64,000 nucleotides of DNA from JBBDRJ01 sp963766295 (GCA_963766295.1 CAVXYW010000001.1:372001-436000), one strand, 5' to 3'. Shown: positions 37,508-46,345, counted from the stretch's first letter. Numbers and translations are program-made. Notes: generated from the sequence alone by a model not told the origin.

Positions 37508-38467
37508 ATGGCTACGCAACTTTCCCGCTACTCGACAACGAAGGGCGGGTTCCGCACCGACATCCTTCCCTGGCGCTTGTACCAGAAGGGCAAGAAGCTC
37601 GCGTGGGATCCGGCCGACATCGACCTCACGCAGGACGCGAAGGACTGGGCGGCGTCCGACGAGGCCCGACGACAGCTCGTTACCGGTCTTGCAACCACGT
37701 TCATGGCCGGGGAGGAAGCAGTGACGCTCGACATCATGCCGCTCATGAGAGCGATCGCCTCCGAAGGGCGCGCTGAGGAGACGTTATTCCTGACAACGTT
37801 CATCTCCGACGAAGCGCACCACGCAGAGTTCTTCCGCACATGGATGGACGAAGTCGGTGGACTCACTTCGGTTGAGGATTACCTGACGGACGCACATCGC
37901 CGAGTGTTCGACGAAGAGCTTCCCCGAGCAATGGGACGTCTCGAAACCGATACGTCGCCCGAAGCCTTCCTCGACGCAGCTCTCACCTATAACCACTTCG
38001 TAGAAGGCGTCCTGGCGATGACCGGCTACTGGGCGTGGGGTCGCTTGTTCCAGATGCAGGACGTTTTCCCGGGCATGAAGCAGGGGATCGACCTCATCCA
38101 ACGTGACGAGCGTCGCCACCTTGCCTACGGCACCTACATCTGCCGGCGCATCGTGGCCGAGGAGCCGCAGACCTGGTCGTTCGTCGAGCGTCGTATGGAA
38201 GAGCTGCGCCAGCTCGGCCTGGAATTCCTGGCCGACACTGCGGACATGGCTTTCGGCTCGGTTGTGAAGTTCACGGGGATGGACGAAGAGCAGGCCGCCG
38301 GCATGAAGGCCATCTCAGAAGCCATCACGGCCGAGTTCCAGCAGTTCGGCGAACGCGCTCTCGAGCGCCGTCTGGCTGTTATCGAGGTTGCCAAGGGTTC
38401 ATCGGTGGCCGACGTCGAGCTCGGAACGGTCGAAGAAGAGGTCGAGGAAGCGATCGAAGCGGGCTAG
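37508..38467 (+). CDS. R2-like ligand-binding oxidase
   Basis: The 319-residue protein is close to the Mn/Fe R2-like ligand-binding oxidases of actinobacteria. Metal ligands are visible as Glu69 (AGEEAVTLD), Glu102 and His105 (DEAHHAEFF), Glu166 (YNHFVEGVL), Glu201 and His204 (RDERRHLAYG). Val72 and Tyr161 match the pair that forms an ether cross-link in the known structures. These proteins bind a long-chain fatty acid and are thought to oxidise hydrophobic substrates. The adjacent SCP2-type gene could supply or hold the lipid. A GGAGGAAGAA ribosome site precedes the ATG. Confidence 0.9.
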   Translation: MATQLSRYSTTKGGFRTDILPWRLYQKGKKLAWDPADIDLTQDAKDWAASDEARRQLVTGLATTFMAGEEAVTLDIMPLMRAIASEGRAEETLFLTTFISDEAHHAEFFRTWMDEVGGLTSVEDYLTDAHRRVFDEELPRAMGRLETDTSPEAFLDAALTYNHFVEGVLAMTGYWAWGRLFQMQDVFPGMKQGIDLIQRDERRHLAYGTYICRRIVAEEPQTWSFVERRMEELRQLGLEFLADTADMAFGSVVKFTGMDEEQAAGMKAISEAITAEFQQFGERALERRLAVIEVAKGSSVADVELGTVEEEVEEAIEAG

Positions 38468-39228
38468 TCCGGCTTCGTTCCCCAGAGTGCGAGCCGTGCG
38501 CTCACCGTCTCCACGGTTGCCTCGGGGTCTGCGGCCAGATCTGCGCGTATCCGGGCGATACCTTTCTCGTAGTCCTCATCCGTGATCGCGAGCAGCTGCG
38601 AAGTTGTGTTCCTCAACAGCGACCATTCGAGCGTCTCTTTGAGTGTCGCGATCGACGATGCGCGGCGGGTCAGTTCGAGACCAACGTCTACGAAGCCCGA
38701 GTCCCGGAACAGCCCAACTAGTTGCTCGGCCGGTACGAAGTCGCGATGGTCGACGTCGCGGGCTGTCGGAAAGTATTGGTAGCAGATCCAGTCGTCCATC
38801 TCCCAAGGGTCCATGTTCGTGATGACGAAGCGCCCGCTTGGGCGAAGGACGCGAGATACCTCGCGCACGAAGGCCGGGGTTCGACCTACGTGGTGGTAGG
38901 AGAACTGATTCGAGATGTAGTCGAACGTCGCGTCCGGGAACGGCAGATCCACGCCGTCCCCCTGGGCAAGCCCGACACCGCTACAGCGCATCTTTGCCTG
39001 ACGCAGCATGCCCGCGTACCGGTCCACTCCAACGAGCATGGCGCCGTCAAGCCCGGCCAGGTTGGCGGCCAGCTGCTGCCCCGTCCCGCACCCGACGTCG
39101 AGCATGCGCAAACCATCGATGGACCCCCGGACATCGATGAATTCTCCGAGCTTGGCGTCGAATGCCTTGACCCGATAGTCGTCACGGTCGTAAACGTCGG
39201 CGATCTCGTCGTAGTCGACCCTGGGCAT
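38464..39228 (-). CDS. class I SAM-dependent methyltransferase
   Basis: The 254-residue product has motif I MLDVGCGTGQQLAANL, motif II LVGVDRYAGMLRQA, GDGVDLPFPDATFDYI and VSRVLRPSGRFVITNMDPWE, the pattern of the Methyltransferase_11 group. Small-molecule or quinone methylation is typical but not provable. The ATG at 39228 is preferred to a TTG 15 bases upstream. Its end overlaps the convergent R2lox gene by four bases. Confidence 0.82.
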   Translation of the reverse strand: MPRVDYDEIADVYDRDDYRVKAFDAKLGEFIDVRGSIDGLRMLDVGCGTGQQLAANLAGLDGAMLVGVDRYAGMLRQAKMRCSGVGLAQGDGVDLPFPDATFDYISNQFSYHHVGRTPAFVREVSRVLRPSGRFVITNMDPWEMDDWICYQYFPTARDVDHRDFVPAEQLVGLFRDSGFVDVGLELTRRASSIATLKETLEWSLLRNTTSQLLAITDEDYEKGIARIRADLAADPEATVETVSARLALWGTKPD

Positions 39229-39245
39229 GGTCTGATTATCCAACG

Positions 39246-40247
39246 ATGATCGGGCGCCTGATCCGAGCGATAGATGCCTTTCAGCAGCGGCATGCCTTAC
39301 TCGGATTTCCTCACGCTGTCATCAAGAAGTTCGGCGACGACAGAGGAAGCCAGCAAGCAACCCTCCTCGCCTACTACGCCTTTTTCTCGCTGCTCCCGCT
39401 CCTCCTGGTTGCCGCGACGGTGCTGGGATTCGTGCTTCGCGGCAACCCCGATCTCCAGGACCGCTTGCTCGATTCCGCGGTCTCGCAGTTCCCGGTCATC
39501 GGCACCCACATCCGCGACAGCCTGCACTCGATCGAGGGAAGCACCGTGGCGCTGGTGATAGGGCTCGTGGGTGCGTTCTGGGGAGGCCTTGGTGGCATAC
39601 GTGCCATGCACGATGCAATGAACATCGTTTGGGACGTCCCGCATCGCGTGCGCCCCGGCTTTCCGCAGCGGATCCTGCCCGCGCTTCTCATGCTGCTGAT
39701 CCTCGGTGGGTTCGCTCTGACCTCTGCAGCGATCTCGGCGATCGGTGCGGGCGGTGCGATAGAGGGCTTCGCGCGAGTCATCACGATCCCCGGTACGGTC
39801 GTCCTTAACGTCGTTGCCTTCCTGCTTGCTTTCAAAGTCCTGACGATCAAGGAAGTGTCCTGGGGCGACGTTCTTCCCGGCGCCGTGGTCGCGGGTATCG
39901 CTTGGGCTGGTCTTCAGGCGGCTGGGACCTTCATAGTTGGAAGCCGGCTAAGGGACGCCAGCGAGTTGTACGGCGTCTTCGGAGTTGTCATCGGACTGGT
40001 GCTCTGGCTGTATCTCGGAGCCCAGATCACGCTCATGGCCGCCGAGATCAACGTCGTGCGCAAGTACCGACTGTGGCCGCGCGCGATCGACATGGGCAAC
40101 CTCACGGGTACGGACAGAGAAGCGCTCGAACGACGTGCCCGCGTCGAGGAGCGGGTCAAAGGCCAGCGTGTATCCGTCACCTTCGACGAAGCCAAGACCG
40201 AGCCGGACGCCGGACCGGGAGCGAAGCTCTCGGGAAATGGGGAGTAG
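39246..40247 (+). CDS. YihY/BrkB-family inner membrane protein
   Basis: The 333-residue protein has the YihY layout: GSQQATLLAYYAFFSLLPLLLVAATVL, then AFWGGLGGIRAMHDAMNIVW, several more membrane segments (ILPALLMLLILGGFALTSAAI, GTVVLNVVAFLLAFKVL), and the C-terminal GVFGVVIGLVLWLYLGAQITLMAAEIN. A soluble charged tail follows. The molecular role of the family is not settled; it is not RNase BN as once named. It is divergent from the methyltransferase gene with 17 bases between. Confidence 0.87.
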   Translation: MIGRLIRAIDAFQQRHALLGFPHAVIKKFGDDRGSQQATLLAYYAFFSLLPLLLVAATVLGFVLRGNPDLQDRLLDSAVSQFPVIGTHIRDSLHSIEGSTVALVIGLVGAFWGGLGGIRAMHDAMNIVWDVPHRVRPGFPQRILPALLMLLILGGFALTSAAISAIGAGGAIEGFARVITIPGTVVLNVVAFLLAFKVLTIKEVSWGDVLPGAVVAGIAWAGLQAAGTFIVGSRLRDASELYGVFGVVIGLVLWLYLGAQITLMAAEINVVRKYRLWPRAIDMGNLTGTDREALERRARVEERVKGQRVSVTFDEAKTEPDAGPGAKLSGNGE

Positions 40248-40299
40248 ACCTACGGCGTTACAGTAGTGCTGTCTCATCCGTCCACCGAAAGGTGTTGTC

Positions 40300-41481
40300 A
40301 TGCGTGAAGCCGTAATCGTCGAGGCCGTTCGCACCCCGCTCGGCCGCGGCAAGCAAGGGGGCAAGCTTTCAGGGGTACACGCCGTTGATCTGCTGGCCCA
40401 TGCGATCAAGGCTGCCGTCGACCGTTCGGGCATCGATCCTGCGATCGTCGACGACGTTATTGCCGGCTGTGTGAGCCAGGTCGGCGAGCAAGGGATCAAC
40501 GTTGCGCGCAACGGACTCCTGGCGGCGGGATTCCCCGTCGAAGTTCCGGGAACCTCCGTCGACCGCCAGTGCGGTTCTTCGCAACAAGCGATCCACTTCG
40601 GTGCACAGGGCGTGCAGGCCGGTGCCTACGACCTCGTTATCGCGTGCGGTGTCGAGTCGATGTCGCGCGTGCCTATGGGAGCCAGCGTTCAGAACGGTCC
40701 GGGCTTCCCGTTCTCCAAGCAACTGGCGGCCCGCTTCGATTACGTGCCGCAGGGGATCTCGGCCGAGATGATCGCCGAGAAATGGGACGTCTCCCGTGAA
40801 GAGCTCGACCAGATCGGACTTCGCTCGCAGGAGCTCGCGAAGTCGGCGCGCGACGAAGGTCGTTTCGACAAGGAGATCGCGCCGATCACGACCGAAGGCG
40901 GCGAGACGATATCGACCGACGAAGGGATCCGCGAGACGAGTCTCGAAGTTCTCGGAGGACTCAAGACATCCTTCAAGCCGGAAGGCGGAAAGGTGACGGC
41001 CGGAAACTCGTCGCAGCTAACCGACGGCGCTTCCGCGGTCATCATCACAACGCCGGAGAAGGCCGAGGAGCTCGGGCTCAAGCCGCGTGCGCGTTTCCAC
41101 GCGTTCTCGCTCGCCGGAGCCGACCCGGTGATCATGCTCACCGCGCCGATCCCGGCAACTCAGAAGGTGCTTGCAAGCGGCGGTCTCACGATGGACGACA
41201 TCGACGTCGTCGAGATCAACGAGGCCTTCGCTTCCGTCATCGCCGCTTGGCAGCGCGAGATGGGTCTGTCGCCCGAAGAGACGACGGCGGCCAAGCCGGA
41301 CGGAAGGGTCAACCCCAACGGCGGCGCCATCGCTCTCGGCCACCCGCTCGGCGCATCCGGCGCGCGTTTGTGCACGACGCTACTGCACGAGCTCGAGCGC
41401 CGCGGCGCGCGTTACGGCCTTCAGACGATGTGCGAAGGCGGCGGCATGGCCAACGCGATGATCATCGAACGTCTTGCCTGA
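40300..41481 (+). CDS. acetyl-CoA C-acyltransferase (thiolase)
   Basis: The 393-residue enzyme has the nucleophile Cys91 in SVDRQCGSSQQAIHF, His348 in GGAIALGHPLGASGARL and the second Cys378 in TMCEGGGMANAMI, plus NEAF in VEINEAFASV. It should catalyse thiolytic cleavage of 3-ketoacyl-CoA or the reverse condensation. Its N-terminus VEAVRTPLGRGKQGGKLSG resembles beta-oxidation (FadA-like) thiolases. An AAAGGTG ribosome site precedes the ATG, and a strong hairpin terminator follows the gene. Confidence 0.9.
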   Translation: MREAVIVEAVRTPLGRGKQGGKLSGVHAVDLLAHAIKAAVDRSGIDPAIVDDVIAGCVSQVGEQGINVARNGLLAAGFPVEVPGTSVDRQCGSSQQAIHFGAQGVQAGAYDLVIACGVESMSRVPMGASVQNGPGFPFSKQLAARFDYVPQGISAEMIAEKWDVSREELDQIGLRSQELAKSARDEGRFDKEIAPITTEGGETISTDEGIRETSLEVLGGLKTSFKPEGGKVTAGNSSQLTDGASAVIITTPEKAEELGLKPRARFHAFSLAGADPVIMLTAPIPATQKVLASGGLTMDDIDVVEINEAFASVIAAWQREMGLSPEETTAAKPDGRVNPNGGAIALGHPLGASGARLCTTLLHELERRGARYGLQTMCEGGGMANAMIIERLA

Positions 41482-41511
41482 CCCGAGATCAGATCGAATC
41501 GAACGAAGTGG

Positions 41512-41535
41512 CGGGGGGCCCCAGCGGGCCCCCCG
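41512..41535 (+). terminator. intrinsic terminator of the thiolase gene
   Basis: Arms CGGGGGGCCC and GGGCCCCCCG around a CAGC loop, followed by TTCTTTC. Confidence 0.85.
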
Positions 41536-41542
41536 TTCTTTC

Positions 41543-41894
41543 GTGGGCCGAGTGCTGTTCATCGTCCTCGGTCTGTTCCGCGGTCGTTGCCGCGATCTGG
41601 GTCGTGGTGATGGTGCTCGGCAACCTTCCCGGCGACACGGGCAAGGGGAGTCTGGCCATTCGCGCCTCCGTGGGTTTGGCGATCGGGCTCGTTTTCACGT
41701 TCTTCGCGCGACGCATGTTGCTCGCGCTGACCGAACCGCCGCCGCCTTCACCGCCGACAGTAGAAGCGCAGAGCGCCGACGTCGTCTACGAGTGTCCGGT
41801 GTGCGGGACGCGCGTGCGTCTCGAGATCGCCGCGACGGGTAAGGCTCCGAAGCACTGCGGCGAGGAGATGGAGCCGAGCCTCGCCTCTAGCTGA
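41543..41894 (+). CDS. small membrane protein with zinc ribbon (probable +1 frameshift)
   Basis: The C-terminal half encodes a second membrane helix (IRASVGLAIGLVFTFFARRML), a proline linker and a zinc-ribbon-like end VVYECPVCGTRVRLEIAATG then KHCGEEM. Upstream, a GTG at 41543 opens a hydrophobic stretch VGRVLFIVLGLF in another frame. One extra C near 41579 separates it from AVVAAIWVVVMVLGN; removing it makes one continuous helix and a 116-residue protein. If there is no error, the gene could start at ATG 41608. Its function is unknown. The end overlaps the convergent NUDIX-MBL gene. Confidence 0.6.
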
Positions 41895-43445
41895 AGCTGG
41901 GGACGAGCTCCCAAACGTCGTCGGTGCGCGTCGACCTTCCCGTCGGCCTCGAGCATCTCCAGGTGCGCGAGCAACGATCGCTCGGCCATCGGATGCAAAG
42001 CCTCGGGAACCTCTGCGTAGATCTGCTTGACCATCGCTGGGATCTCGTGGAGCCCAGCTCGTAGCGCATCGACGACTTGGCGCTCGCGGTCGCGACGATG
42101 CGAGATGTATTCGTCCAGCTTGGCGTTTCCGTCTTCCACCACTGGACCGTGCCCGGGATAGATGCGCGCCGGCTCGAGTTCACGCAACCGCTCGAGCGTT
42201 TGCATGTAGTCGCGGAGGTTTCCGTCAGGCGGTGAGATGACGGTCGTTCCGAAGCCGGCGACAACGTCTCCGGCGAAAACGCTCTGCTCCTCCTCGAGGA
42301 AGAAGCACAGATGGTCGGACGCATGTCCCGGCGTGTGAAGCGCACGTAGCGTCGCGCCGCCGACCTCGATGACGTCACCGTCCTTGAGTGTCCTGGTGAC
42401 GAACGTCGGATCACCGAACTCACCGAAGGCCGCAACTTCCATGCGCATCTGCTCGATGAGTGGGACGACACCGCCGAGATGGTCGAAGTGGCTGTGAGTG
42501 ATGAGGACGATCTTCGCGCGTCCGTGATTGCCGGCCTCGCGTGCAACGCGTTCGATGTAGACGGGGTCCGGGACGGCCGGGTCGATGATCGCGACGTCTC
42601 CGCGCCCGACGATGTAGGTGTTGGTGCCGCCGCCGGTCATGAGCCCGGGATTCGGCGAGCGAACGACGGTGATGAGAGGTGAGAGCTCCTCGGCTTCGAC
42701 CGAACGCGGACGTTGCACGCCACCGAGCACTTGCTCGTAGCCAGGGATCTCGGCAAGCCCCTGCAATATCGCGAGTGTCGGGATCGGGATGTCGAGGTCC
42801 TTGCTTCGCGCGCGCTCGAGGGCCCCAGTCGGCGTGATCCACAACCACTCGACTACTTCGGTCGGGTGCGGGAACACGGCCTGGCCGTCGGGCATCGGCG
42901 CGATGAAGAACCGCGCGTCGAAGCGGATCGGTGCCTGCTCCGGGGTGACGAGACGTCCGTGAGGCTGAAGCAAGTCGGTAGCAAGGGTGAGTCCTTCGCC
43001 GGACAGGAAGGACGCAAACACGGCGGCGTCGTGCCCGACCTGCTCGTGGTGCGGCGCGTAAACCTCTCGCACCTTGGCCGGGTTCACCGGACGCTCCCCG
43101 TTTTCGGTGGCCAGCAGCACGCCGGCTTCTTCGTAGAGCTCGCGGGCGGCGCAGCAGAAGAGGCCTAAGGAGGTTTCTACTGCGATCTCCTCACCCAGAC
43201 GCTGCTTGGCGTCGTCGCGGCTGCATAGAGGACCGCGATGCCATCTCGTCAGAGCTGTCGGCATCGTCGAGCGTGCCGCCGGGGAACACGAAGGTGCCGC
43301 CCATGAAGGCCATGGAGGCCGGCCGTCGCGTTAGCAGCACCTCGTACGCGCCGCCTTCGGCGGGGCGTACGAGGATCACGGTTGCGGCGTCGCGGGGAGT
43401 TACCGGCACCGTTGGAGCCTCGCCGAAGCGACTCCATCCGAGCAA
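41887..43445 (-). CDS. NUDIX hydrolase-metallo-beta-lactamase fusion (two apparent +1 frameshifts)
   Basis: The N-terminal part is a NUDIX domain of the NUDT7/19 style, with FVFPGGTLDDAD well before CCAARELYEEAGVLLA. It continues into a metallo-beta-lactamase domain with ITHSHFDHLGGVVPL, the His of TLRALHTPGHASDHLCF, VFAGDVVAGFG and YPGHGPVVED, then a winged-helix-like end. This resembles LACTB2-type enzymes joined to a NUDIX. The frame breaks near 43225 between the NUDIX halves and near 41930 at the end; both are one extra base. Correction gives about 518 residues ending DDVWELVPSFS at 41887. The start is uncertain (TTG at 43445 or a later GTG). Confidence 0.8.
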
Positions 43446-43492
43446 GACGGGCGCGAAGAGCAGCGCTCAGCGCGAGTGTGTCAAGGCGATTT

Positions 43493-43744
43493 CTACGGCG
43501 GCGGGGTCAGGACGGTCACGGCTTCGATCTGCTGACCAACGAACTCCTCGACGTCGTTGTCGAACGAAGCGTCACCCGACTCACCGTCCACGTCCTCAGA
43601 GGTATTGGCGAGCACCAGGTCCGCCGAACCGCCGGCAGACGTCACGACGCCGGCGACCTGCCCGGCAACGGCGTCCCCGGACACGGCGTTCGCGTCCTGT
43701 GCCAGCTCGCTCGAGATGTCGCCATCCAATGCGTGAAGCTTCAT
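43493..43744 (-). pseudogene. orphan C-terminal module of the repeat family
   Basis: This 83-residue frame holds only the terminal B-type module: DGDISSELAQDANAVSGD, AVAGQVAGVVTSAGGSADLV, then EEFVGQQIEAVTVLTPPP. There is no signal peptide and no upstream module. The break coincides with a 34-base palindrome (43722-43755). It is best read as the remnant of a deleted array member, though a free one-module protein cannot be excluded. Confidence 0.7.
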
Positions 43745-43755
43745 TCATTGGATGG
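43722..43755. repeat. nested palindrome at the break of the orphan module
   Basis: CCATCCAATG and CATTGGATGG flank an inner palindrome TGAAGCTTCA with two-base spacers. The structure begins exactly where homology to the repeat family stops. Confidence 0.8.
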
Positions 43756-43880
43756 CCCGAGTTCTTGAGAAGGTGGAAACCTTTCACCTTGTGTAGCAGG
43801 CGCGACCGGGGCCTGCAAGCCTTGCCCAATTAAGGGACGGGCATCGGGCGAGCCTGAAGACTCGACCGAGCTCCAAAGAA

Positions 43881-43906
43881 AAGAGCGGGCCCAAAGTCCC
43901 GTTCTT
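43881..43906 (-). terminator. terminator of the six-module array gene
   Basis: AAGAGCGGG and CCCGTTCTT arms (one G-T pair), then TTTTCTTT on the coding strand. It is the most divergent member of the shared array terminator. Confidence 0.8.
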
Positions 43907-43922
43907 ACTTAAAGCAGAGTGC

Positions 43923-45383
43923 TTAAACGTCGCCCTCGCCCTGGGCGTTCTGCCCGACGAACTCGTCGGTTGCGTTGAACATGAACGAGTCGCCGGTCTC
44001 GCCGTCTACGTCCTCGGAGGTGTTGGCGAGCACGAGGTCCGCCGATCCACCGGCGGAAGTCACCACGCCGGCAACCTGTCCGGCAACCGCGTCGCCGGAG
44101 CTGGCCGTGGAGTTCTGCGTGACCAGGGAGGAGATCTCGCCGTCCGAGAAGTTGTCGCCACCGCCGTTAAACGTGTTCTGGCCTACGTAGGAGTCGATGA
44201 AGTTGTCGGCTGAAGCAAGTCCCGTCTCGACGTCGACATCGGTCGACTCGTTGGTGGCGTCGACGGACGCGTCCCCGGCCGACACGATACCGAGCACCTG
44301 ACCGCCCACCCCGTCCCCGGAGGAAGCAACGGCCGCTTGACCGAACTCGGCAGAGATGTCGTCGTCTGCGTCGTTGTTCCCGCCGCCGAGCGCCGTAACC
44401 TGCCCAACGTCTCCGAAGTCTATGAAGTTGTCGGCAAAGGTATCGCCGGTCTCGATGTCCACATCCTCTGAGGTGTTGGCGCCAACGACTTCTGCCGATC
44501 CTCCGGCCGAGGTCACAACGCCTATAACCTGACCGCCAACTCCGTCGCCGGACGTCGACTCCGCGGCCTGGCTTGCTTCGCTGGAGATATCGGCACCCTC
44601 TTCCAGTTCGTTATCGCCGGCGCCGGACCTGCTCAGCTGGGCCACGATCGAATCGATGAAGTTGAAGGACTCGGATTCGCCGGTCTCAATATCGACGTCG
44701 GTCGAGGAGTTGGTGGCGTCCACCGTTGTTACTCCGGCCGAAACGACTCCGAGCACCTGCCCGCCTACTCCGTCACCGGAAGCCGTGGTTGCCGCTTGCG
44801 CGTATTCGTTCGAGATGTCGCCGTCGGCTTCGTTATCGCCACTGTCGGTCAGTTGACCTACATCGGTATCGGCGAGATCGATGACGTTATCTGCAAAGGC
44901 GTCACCGGTTTCTACGTCGACGTCTTCGGATGTATTCGCGGCCACGATGTCGGCCGTCCCACCGGCTGAAGTAACAACTCCGATCACGGCACCGCCGACG
45001 GCGTCCCCGGTGCTGGCGTCGGCCGCTTGGCCGACGTCGTTGGAGATGTCTCCGCCGTCCAACTCGTTTTCGCCGGTGCCCTCGACCACTTGACCGACCG
45101 TCGCAGTGACGGTATTCGAGCCCTCTGCGTCGCCACTCTCGACATCGACGTTCTCGGAACGGTTGGTTGAATCAACGGAAGTGTCTCCGGCGGACACCAC
45201 ACCAACGACCTGACCACCTACGGCATCACCGCTGGACGAAGAACCGCCCTGGTTGGTCTGCGAGGAGATGTCGCCCTCGGCGTCGTTCTGACCCGGAAGT
45301 TGTTGGGCCTGAGCGTGGGCGCTAAGGGAAAGGCCCCCAAGAGCAATCGCCGCCGTTAGGAGGATCTTCACAAACTTGGTCAA
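43923..45383 (-). CDS. secreted A/B-repeat protein, six modules
   Basis: The 486-residue product has a signal peptide (KFVKILLTAAIALGGLSLSA, cleavage near HAQA) and three A/B pairs. Type A modules carry SAGDTSVDSTN-like segments; type B carry TSAGGTADIVAANTS. The last module has AVAGQVAGVVTSAGGSADLV and DEFVGQNAQGEGDV. The protein is very acidic and lacks cysteine. The start is TTG at 45383 after GAGGCGG, which gives a normal signal peptide; the frame further upstream does not. A promoter candidate lies 50-80 bases upstream. The fold is probably a beta-rich repeat; the function is unknown. Confidence 0.85.
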   Translation of the reverse strand: MTKFVKILLTAAIALGGLSLSAHAQAQQLPGQNDAEGDISSQTNQGGSSSSGDAVGGQVVGVVSAGDTSVDSTNRSENVDVESGDAEGSNTVTATVGQVVEGTGENELDGGDISNDVGQAADASTGDAVGGAVIGVVTSAGGTADIVAANTSEDVDVETGDAFADNVIDLADTDVGQLTDSGDNEADGDISNEYAQAATTASGDGVGGQVLGVVSAGVTTVDATNSSTDVDIETGESESFNFIDSIVAQLSRSGAGDNELEEGADISSEASQAAESTSGDGVGGQVIGVVTSAGGSAEVVGANTSEDVDIETGDTFADNFIDFGDVGQVTALGGGNNDADDDISAEFGQAAVASSGDGVGGQVLGIVSAGDASVDATNESTDVDVETGLASADNFIDSYVGQNTFNGGGDNFSDGEISSLVTQNSTASSGDAVAGQVAGVVTSAGGSADLVLANTSEDVDGETGDSFMFNATDEFVGQNAQGEGDV

Positions 45384-45432
45384 CGTGCCGCCTCTCGTCG
45401 TCTGCCCTCGCGATGATGGGAAATCACAAGCA

Positions 45433-45462
45433 GTTGTAACAGCCAATGAGGCCCGGCAGCAA
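45433..45462 (-). promoter_or_regulatory. promoter candidate of the six-module gene
   Basis: On the minus strand, TTGCTG (45462-45457), 18 bases, then TACAAC (45438-45433) preceded by GGCTGT. It has the same layout as the promoter blocks of other array genes. Confidence 0.55.
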
Positions 45463-45479
45463 CATTAGTGGGAAGAGTT

Positions 45480-45517
45480 GACGAGCATCGGTCGATCCTC
45501 ATCGACCGATGCTCGTC
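45480..45517. repeat. perfect 16-base inverted repeat between sigma gene and array gene
   Basis: Arms GACGAGCATCGGTCGA and TCGACCGATGCTCGTC flank a six-base loop. It lies 22 bases after the sigma factor stop and about 18 bases upstream of the -35 of the next array gene. It may be the sigma gene terminator, although the following T-tract is weak, or an operator. Confidence 0.85.
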
Positions 45518-45538
45518 GGTTAACGCGGGCAGCGATAT

Positions 45539-46207
45539 CTAGGCGGCTGTGGCTGGTTCTTGCTGGCTCACTTCGATAGTCCCGCGCATGATCTTCAGCG
45601 CGCGGGTGTGGAGCTGCGAAACGCGTGACTCTGTGACGCCGAGCGAGCGGGCGATCTCCTGCAGCGCCACACCCTCGAAGTAGTGGAGCGTCACGATCAG
45701 ACGCTCGCGCTCGGGGAGCCGGTTCAGCGCATCGACGAGCTCGCGACGTCCTTCGGTCGCTTCGAGTTCGTCCCCAGGCACCCCCTCGATCTTGTCGGCG
45801 ATGCGGTCGGCGGCGGACCTGCTTCCGGAATCCGATGAGCTTTGCTCGTCCATGCTCACCAGGACGGCGAGCGGCGCACCGGTCTCCCGGTTGCGCAGAC
45901 GGGCCTTCCTGGGCACCCAGTCGGCGGCACGGATGCCGTCCACGATGGCGCCCTTTACGCGCGGGATGGCGAAAGCTTCGAAGGCCACTCCCCGCTGCGG
46001 GTCGAAGCGGTCGAAGGCTTCGGCCAATCCCAACACTCCGCAAGAAACGAGGTCCGCCGTGTCGACCCCATTTGGAAGCCCGTAGGTCGTTGCGACACGG
46101 TGGGCGATGCGCTGGACCATCGGGTACCAGGTCAGCATCGCCTCGTTGCGGTCCATCTCGCCCGCTTGGGGCCCCTGCTCGACTGAAACTTGTCCCTGCT
46201 CCTGCAT
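45539..46207 (-). CDS. FliA/WhiG-type sigma factor lacking region 3
   Basis: The 222-residue protein has sigma region 2 (about 22-105: YPMVQRIAHRVATTYGLPNG, DLVSCGVLGLAEAFDRFDP, AFAIPRVKGAIVDGIRAADWVPRK) and region 4 (about 153-212: LNRLPERERLIVTLHYFEGV, SLGVTESRVSQLHTRALKIM), closest to the FliA/WhiG group. The about 60-residue region 3 is missing; a Ser/Asp-rich linker of about 45 residues joins the two domains. An AAGGAGG ribosome site supports ATG 46207. No flagellar or anti-sigma gene is visible. It lies inside the repeat array in the same orientation, so it may transcribe array genes; this is inference. Confidence 0.85.
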   Translation of the reverse strand: MQEQGQVSVEQGPQAGEMDRNEAMLTWYPMVQRIAHRVATTYGLPNGVDTADLVSCGVLGLAEAFDRFDPQRGVAFEAFAIPRVKGAIVDGIRAADWVPRKARLRNRETGAPLAVLVSMDEQSSSDSGSRSAADRIADKIEGVPGDELEATEGRRELVDALNRLPERERLIVTLHYFEGVALQEIARSLGVTESRVSQLHTRALKIMRGTIEVSQQEPATAA

Positions 46208-46293
46208 GGCGCTCCTCCTTGTTCCCTCTGGCCTGGAAACGTGGAGGCGCCGCGCACTGAACTGACGACTGTGGGTGAGAGCCGGCCACCGCA

Positions 46294-46305
46294 CGGACTA
46301 GTCCG
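46294..46305. promoter_or_regulatory. 12-base palindrome upstream of the sigma factor gene
   Basis: CGGACTAGTCCG is a perfect palindrome about 87 bases before the sigma start. It may be a regulator binding site; no convincing -35/-10 pair was found here. Confidence 0.4.
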
Positions 46306-46345
46306 CTTCCGTGCCTCGAGAGCGTCTGAAAGACGCCTGAAAGGA

